This document shows positions 1-9,180 of a stretch of DNA of 64,000 nucleotides, one piece after another. The notes beneath the pieces were generated by a model. It had not been told where the DNA came from. It saw only the letters and a list, made by a program, of their open reading frames with translations, and did no database searches. Within the stretch, counting starts at the first letter, position 1. Each line of letters begins with the position of its first letter. Position numbers and translations under genes: made by a program. The stretch comes from Ornithinimicrobium sediminis (lineage in GTDB: Bacteria > Actinomycetota > Actinomycetes > Actinomycetales > Dermatophilaceae), in assembly GCF_021272345.1 (NCBI RefSeq), contig NZ_JAJSDQ010000002.1:649494-713493 (forward strand). The letters are read 5' to 3'.

Positions 1-2312
1 ACAACCCGTTCGCCCCCAGCCAGGGCATGCGCTCCGGCCGTGGTGGCGAGCGCCCCGAGCGCGGGGACCGCGGGGGAGCGTCCCGTCCCGGCAACAACCC
101 CTTCGCCCCGAGCCAGGGCATGCCCAGGCCCGGTGGCACGCGCGGTGGCCAGTCCGGCCCCGGCGGTCCTCGTCCGGCGGCGCCTCGACCCGGCGGCGCC
201 CGCCCCAACCCCGCCATGATGCCCGACCGGGCTGCGGTTCCGCGGCCGGGCGACCGGCCGGCCCGCCCTGGTGGCGGTCGTGGTCGCCCCGGTGCACCCG
301 GTGGTGGTCCGGGCGGCCCCGGCGGTGCGCCCGGTGGGTTCCGCGGAGGTGGCCGCGGTGGCGGTCCGCGCGGTCGCGGCGGCACCCAGGGTGCCTTCGG
401 TCGTGGCGGCGGCAAGGTCCGCGGACGCAAGTCGAAGCGGGCCAAGCGCGCAGAGTTCGAGCAGATGCAGGCGCCCGCCATCGGCGGCGTCAACGTCCCA
501 CGCGGCAACGGCCAGACCGTCACGGTGCGCCGCGGTGCGTCGCTGACCGACTTCGCCGACAAGATCAACGTCGACCCGGCATCGCTGGTGACCGTGCTGT
601 TCCACCTCGGTGAGATGGCGACGGCGACCCAGTCGTTGGACGAGGTCACCTTCGGTATCCTCGGCTCCGAGCTCGGCTACGACATCCGTCTGGTCTCGCC
701 GGAGGAGGAGGAGCGCGAGCTCTTCAACGCCTTCAACATCGACCTGGACGCCGAGGCCGACGCCGAGACGGACGAGGACCTGCTCCCGCGGCCCCCGGTC
801 GTCACCGTCATGGGTCACGTCGACCACGGCAAGACCCGCCTGCTCGACGCGATCCGCGAGGCGGACGTCGCCGAGGGTGAGGCCGGTGGCATCACCCAGC
901 ACATCGGTGCCTACCAGGTCCACGCCGAGCACGAGGACGAGGACCGCGCGATCACCTTCATCGACACCCCGGGGCACGAGGCGTTCACCGCCATGCGTGC
1001 ACGTGGTGCGAAGGTGACCGACATCGCGATCCTGGTCGTCGCCGCCGACGACGGTGTCATGCCGCAGACGGTGGAGGCGCTCAACCACGCCCAGGCGGCG
1101 GACGTGCCGGTCGTCGTGGCGGTCAACAAGATCGACGTCGAGGGTGCCAACCCCCAGAAGGTGCGCCAGCAGCTCACCGAGTACAACCTCATCGCCGAGG
1201 AGTACGGCGGCGAGACGCTCTTCGTCGACGTCTCCGCCAAGGCCGGCCAGAACATCGAGGAGCTCCTCGAGGCCGTCCTGCTGACCGCCGACGCTGCGCT
1301 GGACATGCGGGCCAACCCCGACAAGGACGCGCGCGGCGTGGCGATCGAGGCCAACCTGGACCGCGGCCGCGGTCCGGTGGCCACGGTGCTGGTCCAGCAG
1401 GGCACCTTGCGGGTCGGCGACTCGATCGTGGCGGGCGCGGCCCACGGCCGTGTGCGCGCCATGCTCGACGAGCACGGCAACAACGTCGCCGAGGCGACCC
1501 CGTCGCGCCCCGTGCAGGTGCTCGGCCTGGCGTCCGTGCCGCGTGCGGGTGACACCTTCGTGGTGGCCCCGGACGACCGCACGGCCCGGCAGATCGCCGA
1601 GAAGCGGGAGGCTGCTGACCGTCAGGCCTCCCTGGCCAAGGCACGCAAGCGGATCAGCCTGGAGGACCTCAACGAGGCACTCGCCGCCGGCAAGGTGGAG
1701 ACCCTCAACCTCATCCTCAAGGGCGACGTGTCCGGTTCGGTGGAGGCGCTCGAGGACGCGCTCCTGCAGATCGACGTGGGCGAAGAGGTGGACCTGCGCA
1801 TCATCGACCGTGGTGTCGGCGCGATCACCCTCAACAACATCAACCTGGCGATGGCCTCGGACGCGATCATCCTCGGCTTCAACGTGCGGGCCGAGGGACA
1901 GAACGCCGACGTCGCCGACCGCGAGGGCGTCGAGATCCGCTACTACTCGGTGATCTACCAGGCCATCGAGGACATCGAGAACGCGCTCAAGGGCATGCTC
2001 AAGCCAGAGTACGAGGAGTTCGAGACCGGGTCCGCCGAGATCCGCGAGATCTTCCGCTCCTCGAAGTTCGGCAACGTCGCGGGTTCGATCGTGCGCGACG
2101 GCGAGATCCGTCGCGGCGCCAAGGCACGGATCACGCGCAACGGCGTGGTCGTCACCGAGGGGCTGCAGATCGCCGGTCTGCGGCGCTTCAAGGACGACGT
2201 CACCGAGGTCCGCGAGGGCTTCGAGTGCGGCATCAACCTGGGGTCGTTCAACGACGTCCAGGTCGAGGACGTCATCACGACCTACGAGATGCGGGAGATC
2301 CCCCGCAGCTGA
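1..2312 (+). CDS. infB: Translation initiation factor IF-2 (5' end outside window)
   Basis: IF-2 is the GTPase that places initiator fMet-tRNA on the 30S subunit and promotes subunit joining. The visible frame opens at base 3 without a start codon of its own: residues NPFAPSQG precede the first Met at base 27, and the same NPFAPSQGM phrase recurs near base 93, so the true start lies upstream. A long Gly/Arg/Pro-rich N-terminal region (to about base 430) is followed by the short IF2_N segment, the G domain (GHVDHGKT at 813-836, [12 protein letters not shown]) and the two beta-barrel domains that end in the fMet-tRNA-binding C domain. The stop at 2310-2312 is followed by a strong hairpin. Identity is certain; only the N-terminus is missing. 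Confidence 0.97.
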   Translation, partial: NPFAPSQGMRSGRGGERPERGDRGGASRPGNNPFAPSQGMPRPGGTRGGQSGPGGPRPAAPRPGGARPNPAMMPDRAAVPRPGDRPARPGGGRGRPGAPGGGPGGPGGAPGGFRGGGRGGGPRGRGGTQGAFGRGGGKVRGRKSKRAKRAEFEQMQAPAIGGVNVPRGNGQTVTVRRGASLTDFADKINVDPASLVTVLFHLGEMATATQSLDEVTFGILGSELGYDIRLVSPEEEERELFNAFNIDLDAEADAETDEDLLPRPPVVTVMGHVDHGKTRLLDAIREADVAEGEAGGITQHIGAYQVHAEHEDEDRAITFIDTPGHEAFTAMRARGAKVTDIAILVVAADDGVMPQTVEALNHAQAADVPVVVAVNKIDVEGANPQKVRQQLTEYNLIAEEYGGETLFVDVSAKAGQNIEELLEAVLLTADAALDMRANPDKDARGVAIEANLDRGRGPVATVLVQQGTLRVGDSIVAGAAHGRVRAMLDEHGNNVAEATPSRPVQVLGLASVPRAGDTFVVAPDDRTARQIAEKREAADRQASLAKARKRISLEDLNEALAAGKVETLNLILKGDVSGSVEALEDALLQIDVGEEVDLRIIDRGVGAITLNNINLAMASDAIILGFNVRAEGQNADVADREGVEIRYYSVIYQAIEDIENALKGMLKPEYEEFETGSAEIREIFRSSKFGNVAGSIVRDGEIRRGAKARITRNGVVVTEGLQIAGLRRFKDDVTEVREGFECGINLGSFNDVQVEDVITTYEMREIPRS
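3..122 (+). repeat. Repeated NPFAPSQGM phrase in IF-2 N-terminal region
   Basis: The coding sequence for NPFAPSQGM appears at bases 3-29 and again at about 96-122, within the low-complexity Gly/Arg/Pro tract of IF-2. It marks an internal duplication in the disordered N-terminal part; more copies may lie upstream of the window. Confidence 0.75.
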
Positions 2313-2330
2313 GTGGCCGCTGTCAGCGGC

Positions 2331-2362
2331 AGGGCCGGACACCCGCACGGGTGTCCGGCCCT
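2331..2362 (+). terminator. Hairpin terminator after infB
   Basis: A perfect 14-bp stem (AGGGCCGGACACCC pairing with its complement at 2349-2362) closes on a GCAC loop 18 bp after the infB stop. There is no long T-run, which is common for terminators in high-GC actinobacteria. Confidence 0.75.
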
Positions 2363-2394
2363 CGCCGTGGCGACGACACGGCCGAGCCCACACC

Positions 2395-2400
2395 TAGACT
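2395..2400 (+). promoter_or_regulatory. Candidate -10 box for rbfA
   Basis: TAGACT lies 38 bp before the rbfA ATG, after the infB terminator. It would start an mRNA with a leader of about 30 nt carrying the GAGGAGG ribosome-binding site at 2429-2435. Confidence 0.5.
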
Positions 2401-2438
2401 GGTCCGGCACCGCCCCGCCCGTCATCCGAGGAGGAGTC

Positions 2439-2900
2439 ATGGCTGATCCCGCCCGCGCACGCAAGGTCGCCGAGCGCATCAAGGTGCTCGTCACCCAGGG
2501 CCTGGACACGCTGGTCAAGGACCCCCGGCTCGGGTTCACCACCGTCACCGACGTCAGGGTCACCGGTGACCTGCAGCAGGCGTCGGTCTTCTACACCGTG
2601 CTGGGCGAGGACGCGGACCGGGCCGCCACCGCGGAGGTCCTCGAGGCCTACCGAGGGCGGCTGCGCTCCTTCGTGGGCAAGGGCCTGGGCATCCGGCTCA
2701 CGCCCACCCTGGAGTTCGTGCCCGACGCGCTGCCCGAGGACGCCGCCCACCTCGACGAGGTGCTGCGCCAGGTCCAGCAGCGCGACGCAGAGCTGGCTGC
2801 GGCGCGCGACGCGGCGGCGTATGCCGGGGAGCCCGACCCCTACCGCAAGCCGCGCGACGAGGACGAGGACGTCGAGGGCCTCGACCCGGACCGCGGGTGA
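2439..2900 (+). CDS. rbfA: 30S ribosome-binding factor A
   Basis: RbfA binds late 30S precursors and helps 16S rRNA 5'-end maturation. The 153-residue product has the family's KH-like core ([36 protein letters not shown]) and the usual acidic C-terminal tail. I chose ATG 2439 because GAGGAGG sits just before it at 2429-2435; an upstream in-frame GTG near 2313 would run through the infB terminator hairpin and adds residues not found in the family. The stop overlaps the truB GTG (GTGA), so rbfA and truB are translationally coupled. Confidence 0.95.
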   Translation: MADPARARKVAERIKVLVTQGLDTLVKDPRLGFTTVTDVRVTGDLQQASVFYTVLGEDADRAATAEVLEAYRGRLRSFVGKGLGIRLTPTLEFVPDALPEDAAHLDEVLRQVQQRDAELAAARDAAAYAGEPDPYRKPRDEDEDVEGLDPDRG

Positions 2901-3826
2901 GGGTGCGCGGTCCCGGGGTCGCTGACGACAGCAGGCAGGTCGGGGACGGCCTGCTGGTCGTGGACAAGCCGGCCGGGTGGACCAGCCACGACGTGGTCGG
3001 TCGGGTCCGGCGGCTGTGCGGCACGCGCCGAGTGGGCCACGCGGGCACCCTGGACCCCATGGCGACCGGAGTCCTGGTCCTGGGGGTCAACCGCGGCACG
3101 AAGCTGCTCACCTACCTGGTCGGGTGCGACAAGTCCTACACCGCCACCATCCGGCTCGGGCAGTCGACCGTGACCGACGACGCCGAGGGTGAGGTCACGC
3201 AGGACCACGACGCGTCCGGGCTCGACCGGGCGCGCATCGAGGCCGCTGTGGGCACGTTGACCGGTGCGATCCAGCAGGTCCCCAGCTCCGTCAGCGCGAT
3301 CAAGGTCGACGGCAGGAGGTCCTACGCCCGGGTGCGCTCGGGCGAGGACGTCGAGCTCCGTGCCCGTCCCGTCACCGTCCACCGGTTCGACGTGCTGGAG
3401 GTGCGCACCGCCCGCGAGCCCCGGCATACCGACGTCGACGTGGAGGTCGAGGTGAGCTCGGGCACCTACGTGCGTGCCCTGGCGCGTGACCTCGGCGCAG
3501 TGCTGGGGGTGGGGGGGCACCTGACCGCGCTGCGGCGCACCCGGGTCGGCGACATCGACCTCGACCAGGCGGTCACCCTGACCGCGGCCGAGGGTGACCC
3601 GGGGTCCCGCCTGGTCCCGCTGGCCGACGCCGCCGCCGCGGTCATGCCGGTGCGGCACCTCGACGAGGAGCAGGCGCGCGCCCTCGGCTACGGCGGACGC
3701 GTCGAGTCGGAGCAGCCCGGGCGTCGTGACCCGGTCGCGGCGCTGGGCCCGGCCGGCGAGCTGGTCGCCGTGCTCGACGAGTCAGCAGCCCGGACGCGCA
3801 GTCACGTCGTCTTCGCGCCCCGCTAG
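2897..3826 (+). CDS. truB: tRNA pseudouridine-55 synthase
   Basis: TruB makes pseudouridine 55 in the T-loop of tRNAs. The 309-residue protein has the family signature [17 protein letters not shown] with catalytic Asp at residue 53, followed by [13 protein letters not shown], the [20 protein letters not shown] segment and a C-terminal PUA-like region. It starts at GTG 2897 inside the rbfA stop. Its position in infB-rbfA-truB-ribF is the classical bacterial order for ribosome and tRNA maturation genes. Confidence 0.96.
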   Translation: MRVRGPGVADDSRQVGDGLLVVDKPAGWTSHDVVGRVRRLCGTRRVGHAGTLDPMATGVLVLGVNRGTKLLTYLVGCDKSYTATIRLGQSTVTDDAEGEVTQDHDASGLDRARIEAAVGTLTGAIQQVPSSVSAIKVDGRRSYARVRSGEDVELRARPVTVHRFDVLEVRTAREPRHTDVDVEVEVSSGTYVRALARDLGAVLGVGGHLTALRRTRVGDIDLDQAVTLTAAEGDPGSRLVPLADAAAAVMPVRHLDEEQARALGYGGRVESEQPGRRDPVAALGPAGELVAVLDESAARTRSHVVFAPR

Positions 3827-3831
3827 GCAGT

Positions 3832-3837
3832 TAGAGT
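3832..3837 (+). promoter_or_regulatory. -10 box of a probable leaderless ribF transcript
   Basis: TAGAGT ends 7 nt before GTG 3845, placing the transcription start at or next to the start codon. No Shine-Dalgarno sequence is seen. Confidence 0.55.
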
Positions 3838-3844
3838 GGCCGCC

Positions 3845-4807
3845 GTGCACCGCTGGACCGACCTGGAGCAGATCCCTCCCGACCTGGGCCCGACGGTCGT
3901 GACCCTGGGCAACTTCGACGGCGTCCACCGCGGCCACCGTGCGGTGCTCGACACCGTCGTCCGCATCGCGCACGCCCGCTCGGCAGCTGCCGTGGCCATC
4001 ACCTTCGACCCTCACCCGGTCGCCGTGCTCCACCCGGAACGGGCTCCGGAGCAGATCACCGGGCTGCAGCACCGGCTCGACCTGCTCGACCGCTGCGGGC
4101 TGGACGCGACGCTCGTGCTGGAGTTCACCCGGGAGTTCGCCCGGCTCACCCCGGAGGACTTCGTCCGGCAGACCTTCGTGGAGGCCCTCCGTGCCCAGGT
4201 CGTGGTGGTCGGCGAGGACACGCGCTTCGGCGTGCACAACTCGGGGGACATCACCACGATGCGCGCGCTCGGGGAGCGCTACGGCTTCGAGGTGGTCACC
4301 CAGGACCCCGTCGGGGAGTGCACGCACGGGCAGCGCACATGGTCCTCCACGCGGCTCAGGTCAGCACTGCGGGCCGGAGACGTCGCCACGGCCGCAGAGG
4401 TGCTCGGCCGGGCCCACCGCGTGACCGGCACGGTCGTGCACGGTCACCACCGGGGTCGTGAGCTCGGCTACCCCACGGCTAACCTCGGTCCGGACAGCGA
4501 GGGTATGGTGCCCGGCGACGGCGTGTACGCCGGGTGGCTCGAGCGCCCCTCCCTGCCGGAGGACCACGAGGACCATCGGCTCCCCGCCGCGATCTCCGTC
4601 GGGACCAACCCGACCTTCGACGACGTGCTGGAGCGCACCGTCGAGGCCTACGTCTTGGACCGCACCGACCTCGACCTCTACGACGAGCGTGTCGCCGTCG
4701 ACTTCGTCGCCCGGCTGCGCGGCAACCTGCGCTTCGAGACCGTCGCCCAGCTCTCACAGCAGATGGCGCGCGACGTGACCGCCAGCCGTTCCCTGCTCCT
4801 GGGCTGA
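3845..4807 (+). CDS. ribF: Bifunctional riboflavin kinase/FAD synthetase
   Basis: RibF phosphorylates riboflavin to FMN and adenylylates FMN to FAD in the cytoplasm. The N-terminal FAD synthetase half shows TLGNFDGVHRGH (nucleotidyltransferase HxGH type); the C-terminal flavokinase half begins near the RELGYPTANL motif. Length (320 aa) is normal. An in-frame GTG at 3836 also exists, but it lies inside the -10 box TAGAGT; GTG 3845, giving an MHRWTDLEQ start, fits a leaderless transcript. It follows truB by 18 bp. Confidence 0.94.
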   Translation: MHRWTDLEQIPPDLGPTVVTLGNFDGVHRGHRAVLDTVVRIAHARSAAAVAITFDPHPVAVLHPERAPEQITGLQHRLDLLDRCGLDATLVLEFTREFARLTPEDFVRQTFVEALRAQVVVVGEDTRFGVHNSGDITTMRALGERYGFEVVTQDPVGECTHGQRTWSSTRLRSALRAGDVATAAEVLGRAHRVTGTVVHGHHRGRELGYPTANLGPDSEGMVPGDGVYAGWLERPSLPEDHEDHRLPAAISVGTNPTFDDVLERTVEAYVLDRTDLDLYDERVAVDFVARLRGNLRFETVAQLSQQMARDVTASRSLLLG

Positions 4808-4808
4808 C

Positions 4809-5945
4809 ATGCCGTCCTCGGCCCCCGGGAGCGTGCGCACCCGGTACCTGCGCACCGACTGGGGGCTGTACGTCGCCGCCCTGGGCCTGTCCCTGGTCGG
4901 GGCGCTCCTGGTGTGGTCGGCGACCCATGAGCGGGTCGGTGCGGCGCTGACCGTGCGCCACCTGGTGAACACCACGGTCGGGCTGACGGTGGCGGTCCTG
5001 CTCGTGCGGGTCGACGTGCGGTGGCTGCGGGCCGCCGCTCCGTGGGCGTACCTCGCCGGGATGGTGGGCCTGCTGGTCGTGCTCGGCCCGTGGGGCCAGA
5101 CGGTCAACGGGTCACGGTCCTGGCTGTTCCTGCCGGGCGGGTTCTCGCTCCAGCCTGCGGAGCTGGCCAAGATCTCCCTGTGCATCGGGCTGGCCATGAT
5201 CCTGGCCTCCGGGCGCGACCCCGGTCGACGTCCCGGTGCCGCCGAGGTGCTGCCGGCCTGGGTGCTCGGTGGTGTGCCCGTGCTGCTGGTCCTCGCCCAG
5301 CCCGACCTCGGCACCGCGGTGGTCCTGGCGGCGATGACGGTGGGCGTCGTGGCCACCTCGGGGGCGGCGTGGTGGTGGACCGCGACGGCGGCGGCGGGGA
5401 CGGCCACCGCGGTGGTCGCTGCGGTGCGGGTGCCGCTGCTCGACCGCTACCAGGTCGACCGGCTCCTGGCGTTCGCCGACCCGTCGCTGGACCCGGAGGG
5501 CATCGGCTACCAGACCCGACAGGCGCGGATCGCCATCGGCAGCGGGGGGTGGGAGGGGACCGGGCTGGGCTCCGGCCCGCGCACCCAGGGTGGCTACGTG
5601 CCCTTCCAGGAGACGGACTTCGTCTTCTCGGTGGCCGGTGAGGAGCTGGGGTTCTGGGGGGCGGCCGGACTCGTGGTGCTCCTGGGCTTCCTCGTCATGA
5701 GAGCACTCTGGGTCGCCGTGGTGACCGACGACCCCTTCGGTCGCCTCGTCGCCGTCGGGGTGGCGACGTGGTTCGCGTTCCAGACCTTCCAGAACATCGC
5801 GATGAACCTGGGACTGGTGCCCGTGACCGGGCTGCCGCTGCCCTTCGTCTCCTACGGCGGGTCCTCGATGCTGGCCTGCTGGATGGCGGTGGGGCTGCTC
5901 GCATCGGCCCAGCACACCGGGCGTCGGCCTACCCTGGTGCCATGA
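4809..5945 (+). CDS. rodA: SEDS peptidoglycan polymerase RodA-like
   Basis: This polytopic membrane protein (378 aa, about ten hydrophobic segments) belongs to the SEDS family, which polymerises lipid II glycan chains with a class B PBP. Key motifs are visible: the extracellular Asp in VPFQETDFVFSVAGEELGF and the C-terminal PFVSYGGSSMLA. Size and sequence resemble RodA more than FtsW, and no cell-division genes are adjacent. It begins 1 bp after the ribF stop and ends in an ATGA overlap with the radical SAM gene. RodA versus a third actinobacterial SEDS paralogue cannot be fully separated from sequence alone. Confidence 0.88.
   Translation: MPSSAPGSVRTRYLRTDWGLYVAALGLSLVGALLVWSATHERVGAALTVRHLVNTTVGLTVAVLLVRVDVRWLRAAAPWAYLAGMVGLLVVLGPWGQTVNGSRSWLFLPGGFSLQPAELAKISLCIGLAMILASGRDPGRRPGAAEVLPAWVLGGVPVLLVLAQPDLGTAVVLAAMTVGVVATSGAAWWWTATAAAGTATAVVAAVRVPLLDRYQVDRLLAFADPSLDPEGIGYQTRQARIAIGSGGWEGTGLGSGPRTQGGYVPFQETDFVFSVAGEELGFWGAAGLVVLLGFLVMRALWVAVVTDDPFGRLVAVGVATWFAFQTFQNIAMNLGLVPVTGLPLPFVSYGGSSMLACWMAVGLLASAQHTGRRPTLVP
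5930..5935 (+). promoter_or_regulatory. -10 box of a probable leaderless radical SAM transcript
   Basis: TACCCT inside the rodA 3' end lies 6 nt before ATG 5942, so the gene may have its own leaderless mRNA besides read-through from rodA. Confidence 0.45.
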
Positions 5946-7912
5946 CCTCCACTCCGAGCCGAGCACCCGGCGAGAGCATCTTCGAGTCCCTGGAGCCGCT
6001 GCTGGAGGAGGTCACCAAGCCGGTGCAGTACATCGGCGGTGAGCTCAACTCCCGCACGAAGGACTGGCACGTCGGCGGACACGGTCCCCTCGGGGAGGAG
6101 GGCACGGTGCGATGGGCGCTGATGTATCCCGACGCCTACGAGGTCGGCCTGCCCAACCAGGGCGTCATGATCCTCTACGAGGTGCTCAACGAGCACCCCC
6201 ACGCGCTGGCGGAGCGTACGTATGCCGTGTGGCCAGACCTGGAGGCGCTGATGCGCGAGCGAGGAGTGCCGCAGTTCACCGTCGACGGCCACCGCGCGGT
6301 CGGCGACTTCGACGTGCTGGGCCTGTCGTTCGCCACCGAGCTCGGCTACACCAACATGCTCACGGCACTCGACCTCGCCGGGATCCCCCTGCACGCCAGG
6401 GACCGGACCCTGGAGCACCCCATCGTGCTGGCCGGCGGACACGCTGCGTTCAACCCCGAGCCGATCGCCGACTTCGTCGACGCCGCGGTCATCGGTGACG
6501 GCGAGGAGGCGGTGCTGGCCGCGACGGAGATCATCCGTGCCTGGAAGCTCGCCGGGCGGCCCGGTGGGCGCGGGGAGGTGCTCGCCCGTCTGGCCGCGAC
6601 GGGTGGGGTGTACGTGCCCGCGTTCTACACGGTCGACTACCTGGAGGACGGCCGCATCCAGCGGGTCGCGCCGCGCCGGCCCGGCGTGCCGTGGCGGGTG
6701 TCCAAGCACACGGTCATGGACCTCGACGCCTGGCCCTACCCCAAGCAGCCCCTGGTGCCGGTCACCGAGTCGGTCCACGAGCGGATGAGTGTGGAGATCT
6801 TCCGCGGCTGCACCCGCGGGTGCCGGTTCTGCCAGGCCGGGATGATCACCCGGCCGGTGCGCGAACGCTCGATCACCGGCATCGGCGAGATGGTGCAGCG
6901 TGGGCTGGACAGCACCGGCTACGAGGAGGTGGGGCTGCTCTCGCTCTCCAGCGCCGACCACTCGGAGATCGGTGACATCGCCAAGGGCCTGGCCGACCGC
7001 TACGAGGGCACGCAGACGGGCCTGTCCCTGCCCTCGACCCGGGTCGACGCCTTCAACATCGACCTCGCCAACGAGCTGACCCGCAACGGGCGGCGCTCCG
7101 GGCTCACGTTCGCTCCCGAGGGAGGCAGTGAGCGGATGCGCCGGGTGATCAACAAGATGGTGACGGAGGACGACCTCATCCGCACCGTCGCGGCCGCCTA
7201 TGCCGCGGGGTGGCGACAGGTGAAGCTCTACTTCATGTGTGGGCTGCCGACGGAGACCGACGAGGACGTGCTGCAGATCGCCGAGGTCGCCAAGCGGGTC
7301 ATCGACACCGGACGCGAGGTCAGCGGCCGCAGGGACATCCGGTGCACGGTCTCGATCGGGGGTTTCGTGCCCAAGCCGCACACCCCCTTCCAGTGGGCGG
7401 CGCAGCTGGGGGCCGAGGAGACCGATGCCCGCCTCGCGAGGCTGCGGGAGGCCCTGCGGGCCGACCGCCGGTACGGCTCGGCCATCGGGTTCCGCTACCA
7501 CGACGGCCAGCCGGGCATCGTCGAAGGGCTGCTGTCACGCGGCGACCGCCGCCTCGGTGCCGTCATCGAGCAGGTGTGGCGTGACGGGGGCCGGTTCGAC
7601 GGCTGGAGCGAGCACTTCTCCTACCAGCGGTGGATGAGCGCGGCCGAGCGCGTGCTGGCCGGCACCCCGGTGGACGTCGCGTGGTTCACCACGCGGGAGC
7701 GGGGGGAGAGCGAGGTGCTGCCGTGGGACCACCTCGACTCCGGGCTGGACAAGGAGTGGCTCTGGGACGACTGGCAGGACGCCCTGGACGGTCGCGAGGT
7801 CGAGGACTGCCGTTGGACCCCGTGCTTCGACTGCGGGGTCTGCCCGCAGATGAACACGGCGATCCAGGTGGGCCCGACCGGCAAGAGGCTGCTGCCGCTC
7901 AGCGTCGTCTGA
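5942..7912 (+). CDS. TIGR03960-type B12-binding/radical SAM protein
   Basis: A 656-residue protein of the family annotated as TIGR03960, function unknown. The N-terminal half resembles a cobalamin-binding domain (VGLPNQGVMILYEVLNEH; ELGYTNMLTALDLAGIP). The radical SAM core follows with the 4Fe-4S motif CTRGCRFC (CxxxCxxC) near base 6810. The C-terminus has more cysteines (CRWTPCFDCGVC) that could hold a second cluster. The start is ATG 5942, overlapping the rodA stop by 4 bp and sitting 6 nt after TACCCT. In most actinobacteria a DUF2344 gene follows directly; here serC-serA-DUF1015 separate the two. A role in RNA or ribosome modification has been guessed from its neighbours but is unproven. 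Confidence 0.9.
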   Translation: MTSTPSRAPGESIFESLEPLLEEVTKPVQYIGGELNSRTKDWHVGGHGPLGEEGTVRWALMYPDAYEVGLPNQGVMILYEVLNEHPHALAERTYAVWPDLEALMRERGVPQFTVDGHRAVGDFDVLGLSFATELGYTNMLTALDLAGIPLHARDRTLEHPIVLAGGHAAFNPEPIADFVDAAVIGDGEEAVLAATEIIRAWKLAGRPGGRGEVLARLAATGGVYVPAFYTVDYLEDGRIQRVAPRRPGVPWRVSKHTVMDLDAWPYPKQPLVPVTESVHERMSVEIFRGCTRGCRFCQAGMITRPVRERSITGIGEMVQRGLDSTGYEEVGLLSLSSADHSEIGDIAKGLADRYEGTQTGLSLPSTRVDAFNIDLANELTRNGRRSGLTFAPEGGSERMRRVINKMVTEDDLIRTVAAAYAAGWRQVKLYFMCGLPTETDEDVLQIAEVAKRVIDTGREVSGRRDIRCTVSIGGFVPKPHTPFQWAAQLGAEETDARLARLREALRADRRYGSAIGFRYHDGQPGIVEGLLSRGDRRLGAVIEQVWRDGGRFDGWSEHFSYQRWMSAAERVLAGTPVDVAWFTTRERGESEVLPWDHLDSGLDKEWLWDDWQDALDGREVEDCRWTPCFDCGVCPQMNTAIQVGPTGKRLLPLSVV

Positions 7913-7991
7913 CCGGGGGCGGGCGCCCGAGGTCACGATCCGCTCCGGCCGCGAGGCACGCAGCACCATCGGCGTCGACGGCCAGGCTCGC

Positions 7992-9158
7992 TCAGAGCAT
8001 GCGGACGCGGATGACTCCCGCGATCGAGCGCAGGCGCTCGGCCAGGGAGGCCGGCAGGCCCCCGTCGACGTCGATCAGGGTGTAGGCGATCTCGCCCTTC
8101 GACTTGTTGAGCAGGTCCGCCAGGTTGAGGCCTGCCTCGGCCAGGGTGCCGGAGATCTGGCCCACCATGTTGGGCACGTTGGCGTTGACGATGGCGACCC
8201 GCGTGGCGCCGGCGCTGCGAGGCAGCTGCGCCTCCGGGAAGTTGACGCTGTTGCGGATGGTCCCGTCCAGCAGGTAGTCGCGCATCTGGTCGGCCGCCAT
8301 GACGGCGCAGTTCTCCTCCGCCTCGGCCGTCGACGCACCCAGGTGGGGCAGGGCCACGACCTTGGGGTGAGCGACGAGTGTCGGGGAGGGGAAGTCACAG
8401 ATGTAGGCGTGCAGCCGACCGTCGTCGAGCGCCGAGACCACCGCCTGCTCGTCGACGATCCCACCGCGGGCGAAGTTGAGGATGGTCGCCCCCGGCTTCA
8501 TCCTGTCGAGCTGCTCGGCACCCACGAGGCCCCTGGTGGCGTCCACCAAGGGCACGTGCGCGGTGACCATGTCGGCGCGGCGGAAGAGCTCGTCCAGCGA
8601 GGTCGCCTGCTGCACCGACGAGTTGAGCTGCCACGCCCGGGTCACGGTCAGTGCAGGGTCGTAGCCCAGGACCCGCATGCCCAGGCCTGCGGCCGCGTTG
8701 GCGACGAGCACCCCGATGGCACCCAGGCCGATGACTCCCAGGGTGCGACCGGGCAGCTCGAACCCGGCGAACTGCTTCTTGGCCTGCTCCACCGCCGGGT
8801 CCAGGTCTCCCGCGTCGTCGGTGAGGTCGGCGGTGAACCTCGCCGCCGGCCAGATGTTGCGGGCGGCCAGCAGCATGCCGGCGATGACCAGCTCCTTCAC
8901 GGCGTTGGCGTTGGCGCCTGGGGTGTTGAACACCACCACCCCGCGCTCGCTCATCCGGGCCACAGGCACGTTGTTGGTGCCCGCCCCCGCCCGGGCGATG
9001 GCGAGCACGGACTCGTCGACGGGCTCCTTGTGGAGGTCCGCGGACCGCAGCAGGATGCCCTGCGGAGAGGAGACGTCGGGGCCGACCTCGAAGTCCCGAG
9101 GCAGGCGGGCGAGCCCGATCGGGCTGATGGCGTTGTAGGTCCTGATGCGCTGGGTCAT
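7992..9158 (-). CDS. serA: D-3-phosphoglycerate dehydrogenase with ACT domain
   Basis: SerA oxidises 3-phosphoglycerate to 3-phosphohydroxypyruvate, the first step of serine synthesis. The 388-residue protein has an NAD-binding Rossmann motif (LGVIGLGAIGVLVANAA), the catalytic Arg region (ILNFARGGIVDEQAV), the C-terminal catalytic His (LPHLGASTAEAEEN) and an ACT regulatory domain over the last 75 residues. This is the short ACT form, lacking the extra domain of the roughly 530-aa SerA usual in actinobacteria. It lies 22 bp downstream of serC in one operon, and its 3' end faces the radical SAM gene. Confidence 0.94.
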   Translation of the reverse strand: MTQRIRTYNAISPIGLARLPRDFEVGPDVSSPQGILLRSADLHKEPVDESVLAIARAGAGTNNVPVARMSERGVVVFNTPGANANAVKELVIAGMLLAARNIWPAARFTADLTDDAGDLDPAVEQAKKQFAGFELPGRTLGVIGLGAIGVLVANAAAGLGMRVLGYDPALTVTRAWQLNSSVQQATSLDELFRRADMVTAHVPLVDATRGLVGAEQLDRMKPGATILNFARGGIVDEQAVVSALDDGRLHAYICDFPSPTLVAHPKVVALPHLGASTAEAEENCAVMAADQMRDYLLDGTIRNSVNFPEAQLPRSAGATRVAIVNANVPNMVGQISGTLAEAGLNLADLLNKSKGEIAYTLIDVDGGLPASLAERLRSIAGVIRVRML

Positions 9159-9180
9159 GGTCGTGTCCGCAGTCGGCCGC

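Noticed and set aside
5852..7501. Open frame of 549 codons opposite the radical SAM gene
   Set aside because: Antisense shadow without motif or ribosome-binding site.
7913..7991. Terminator between the radical SAM gene and serA
   Set aside because: Short GC-rich inverted pieces exist, but I could not build a stem longer than about 6 bp.
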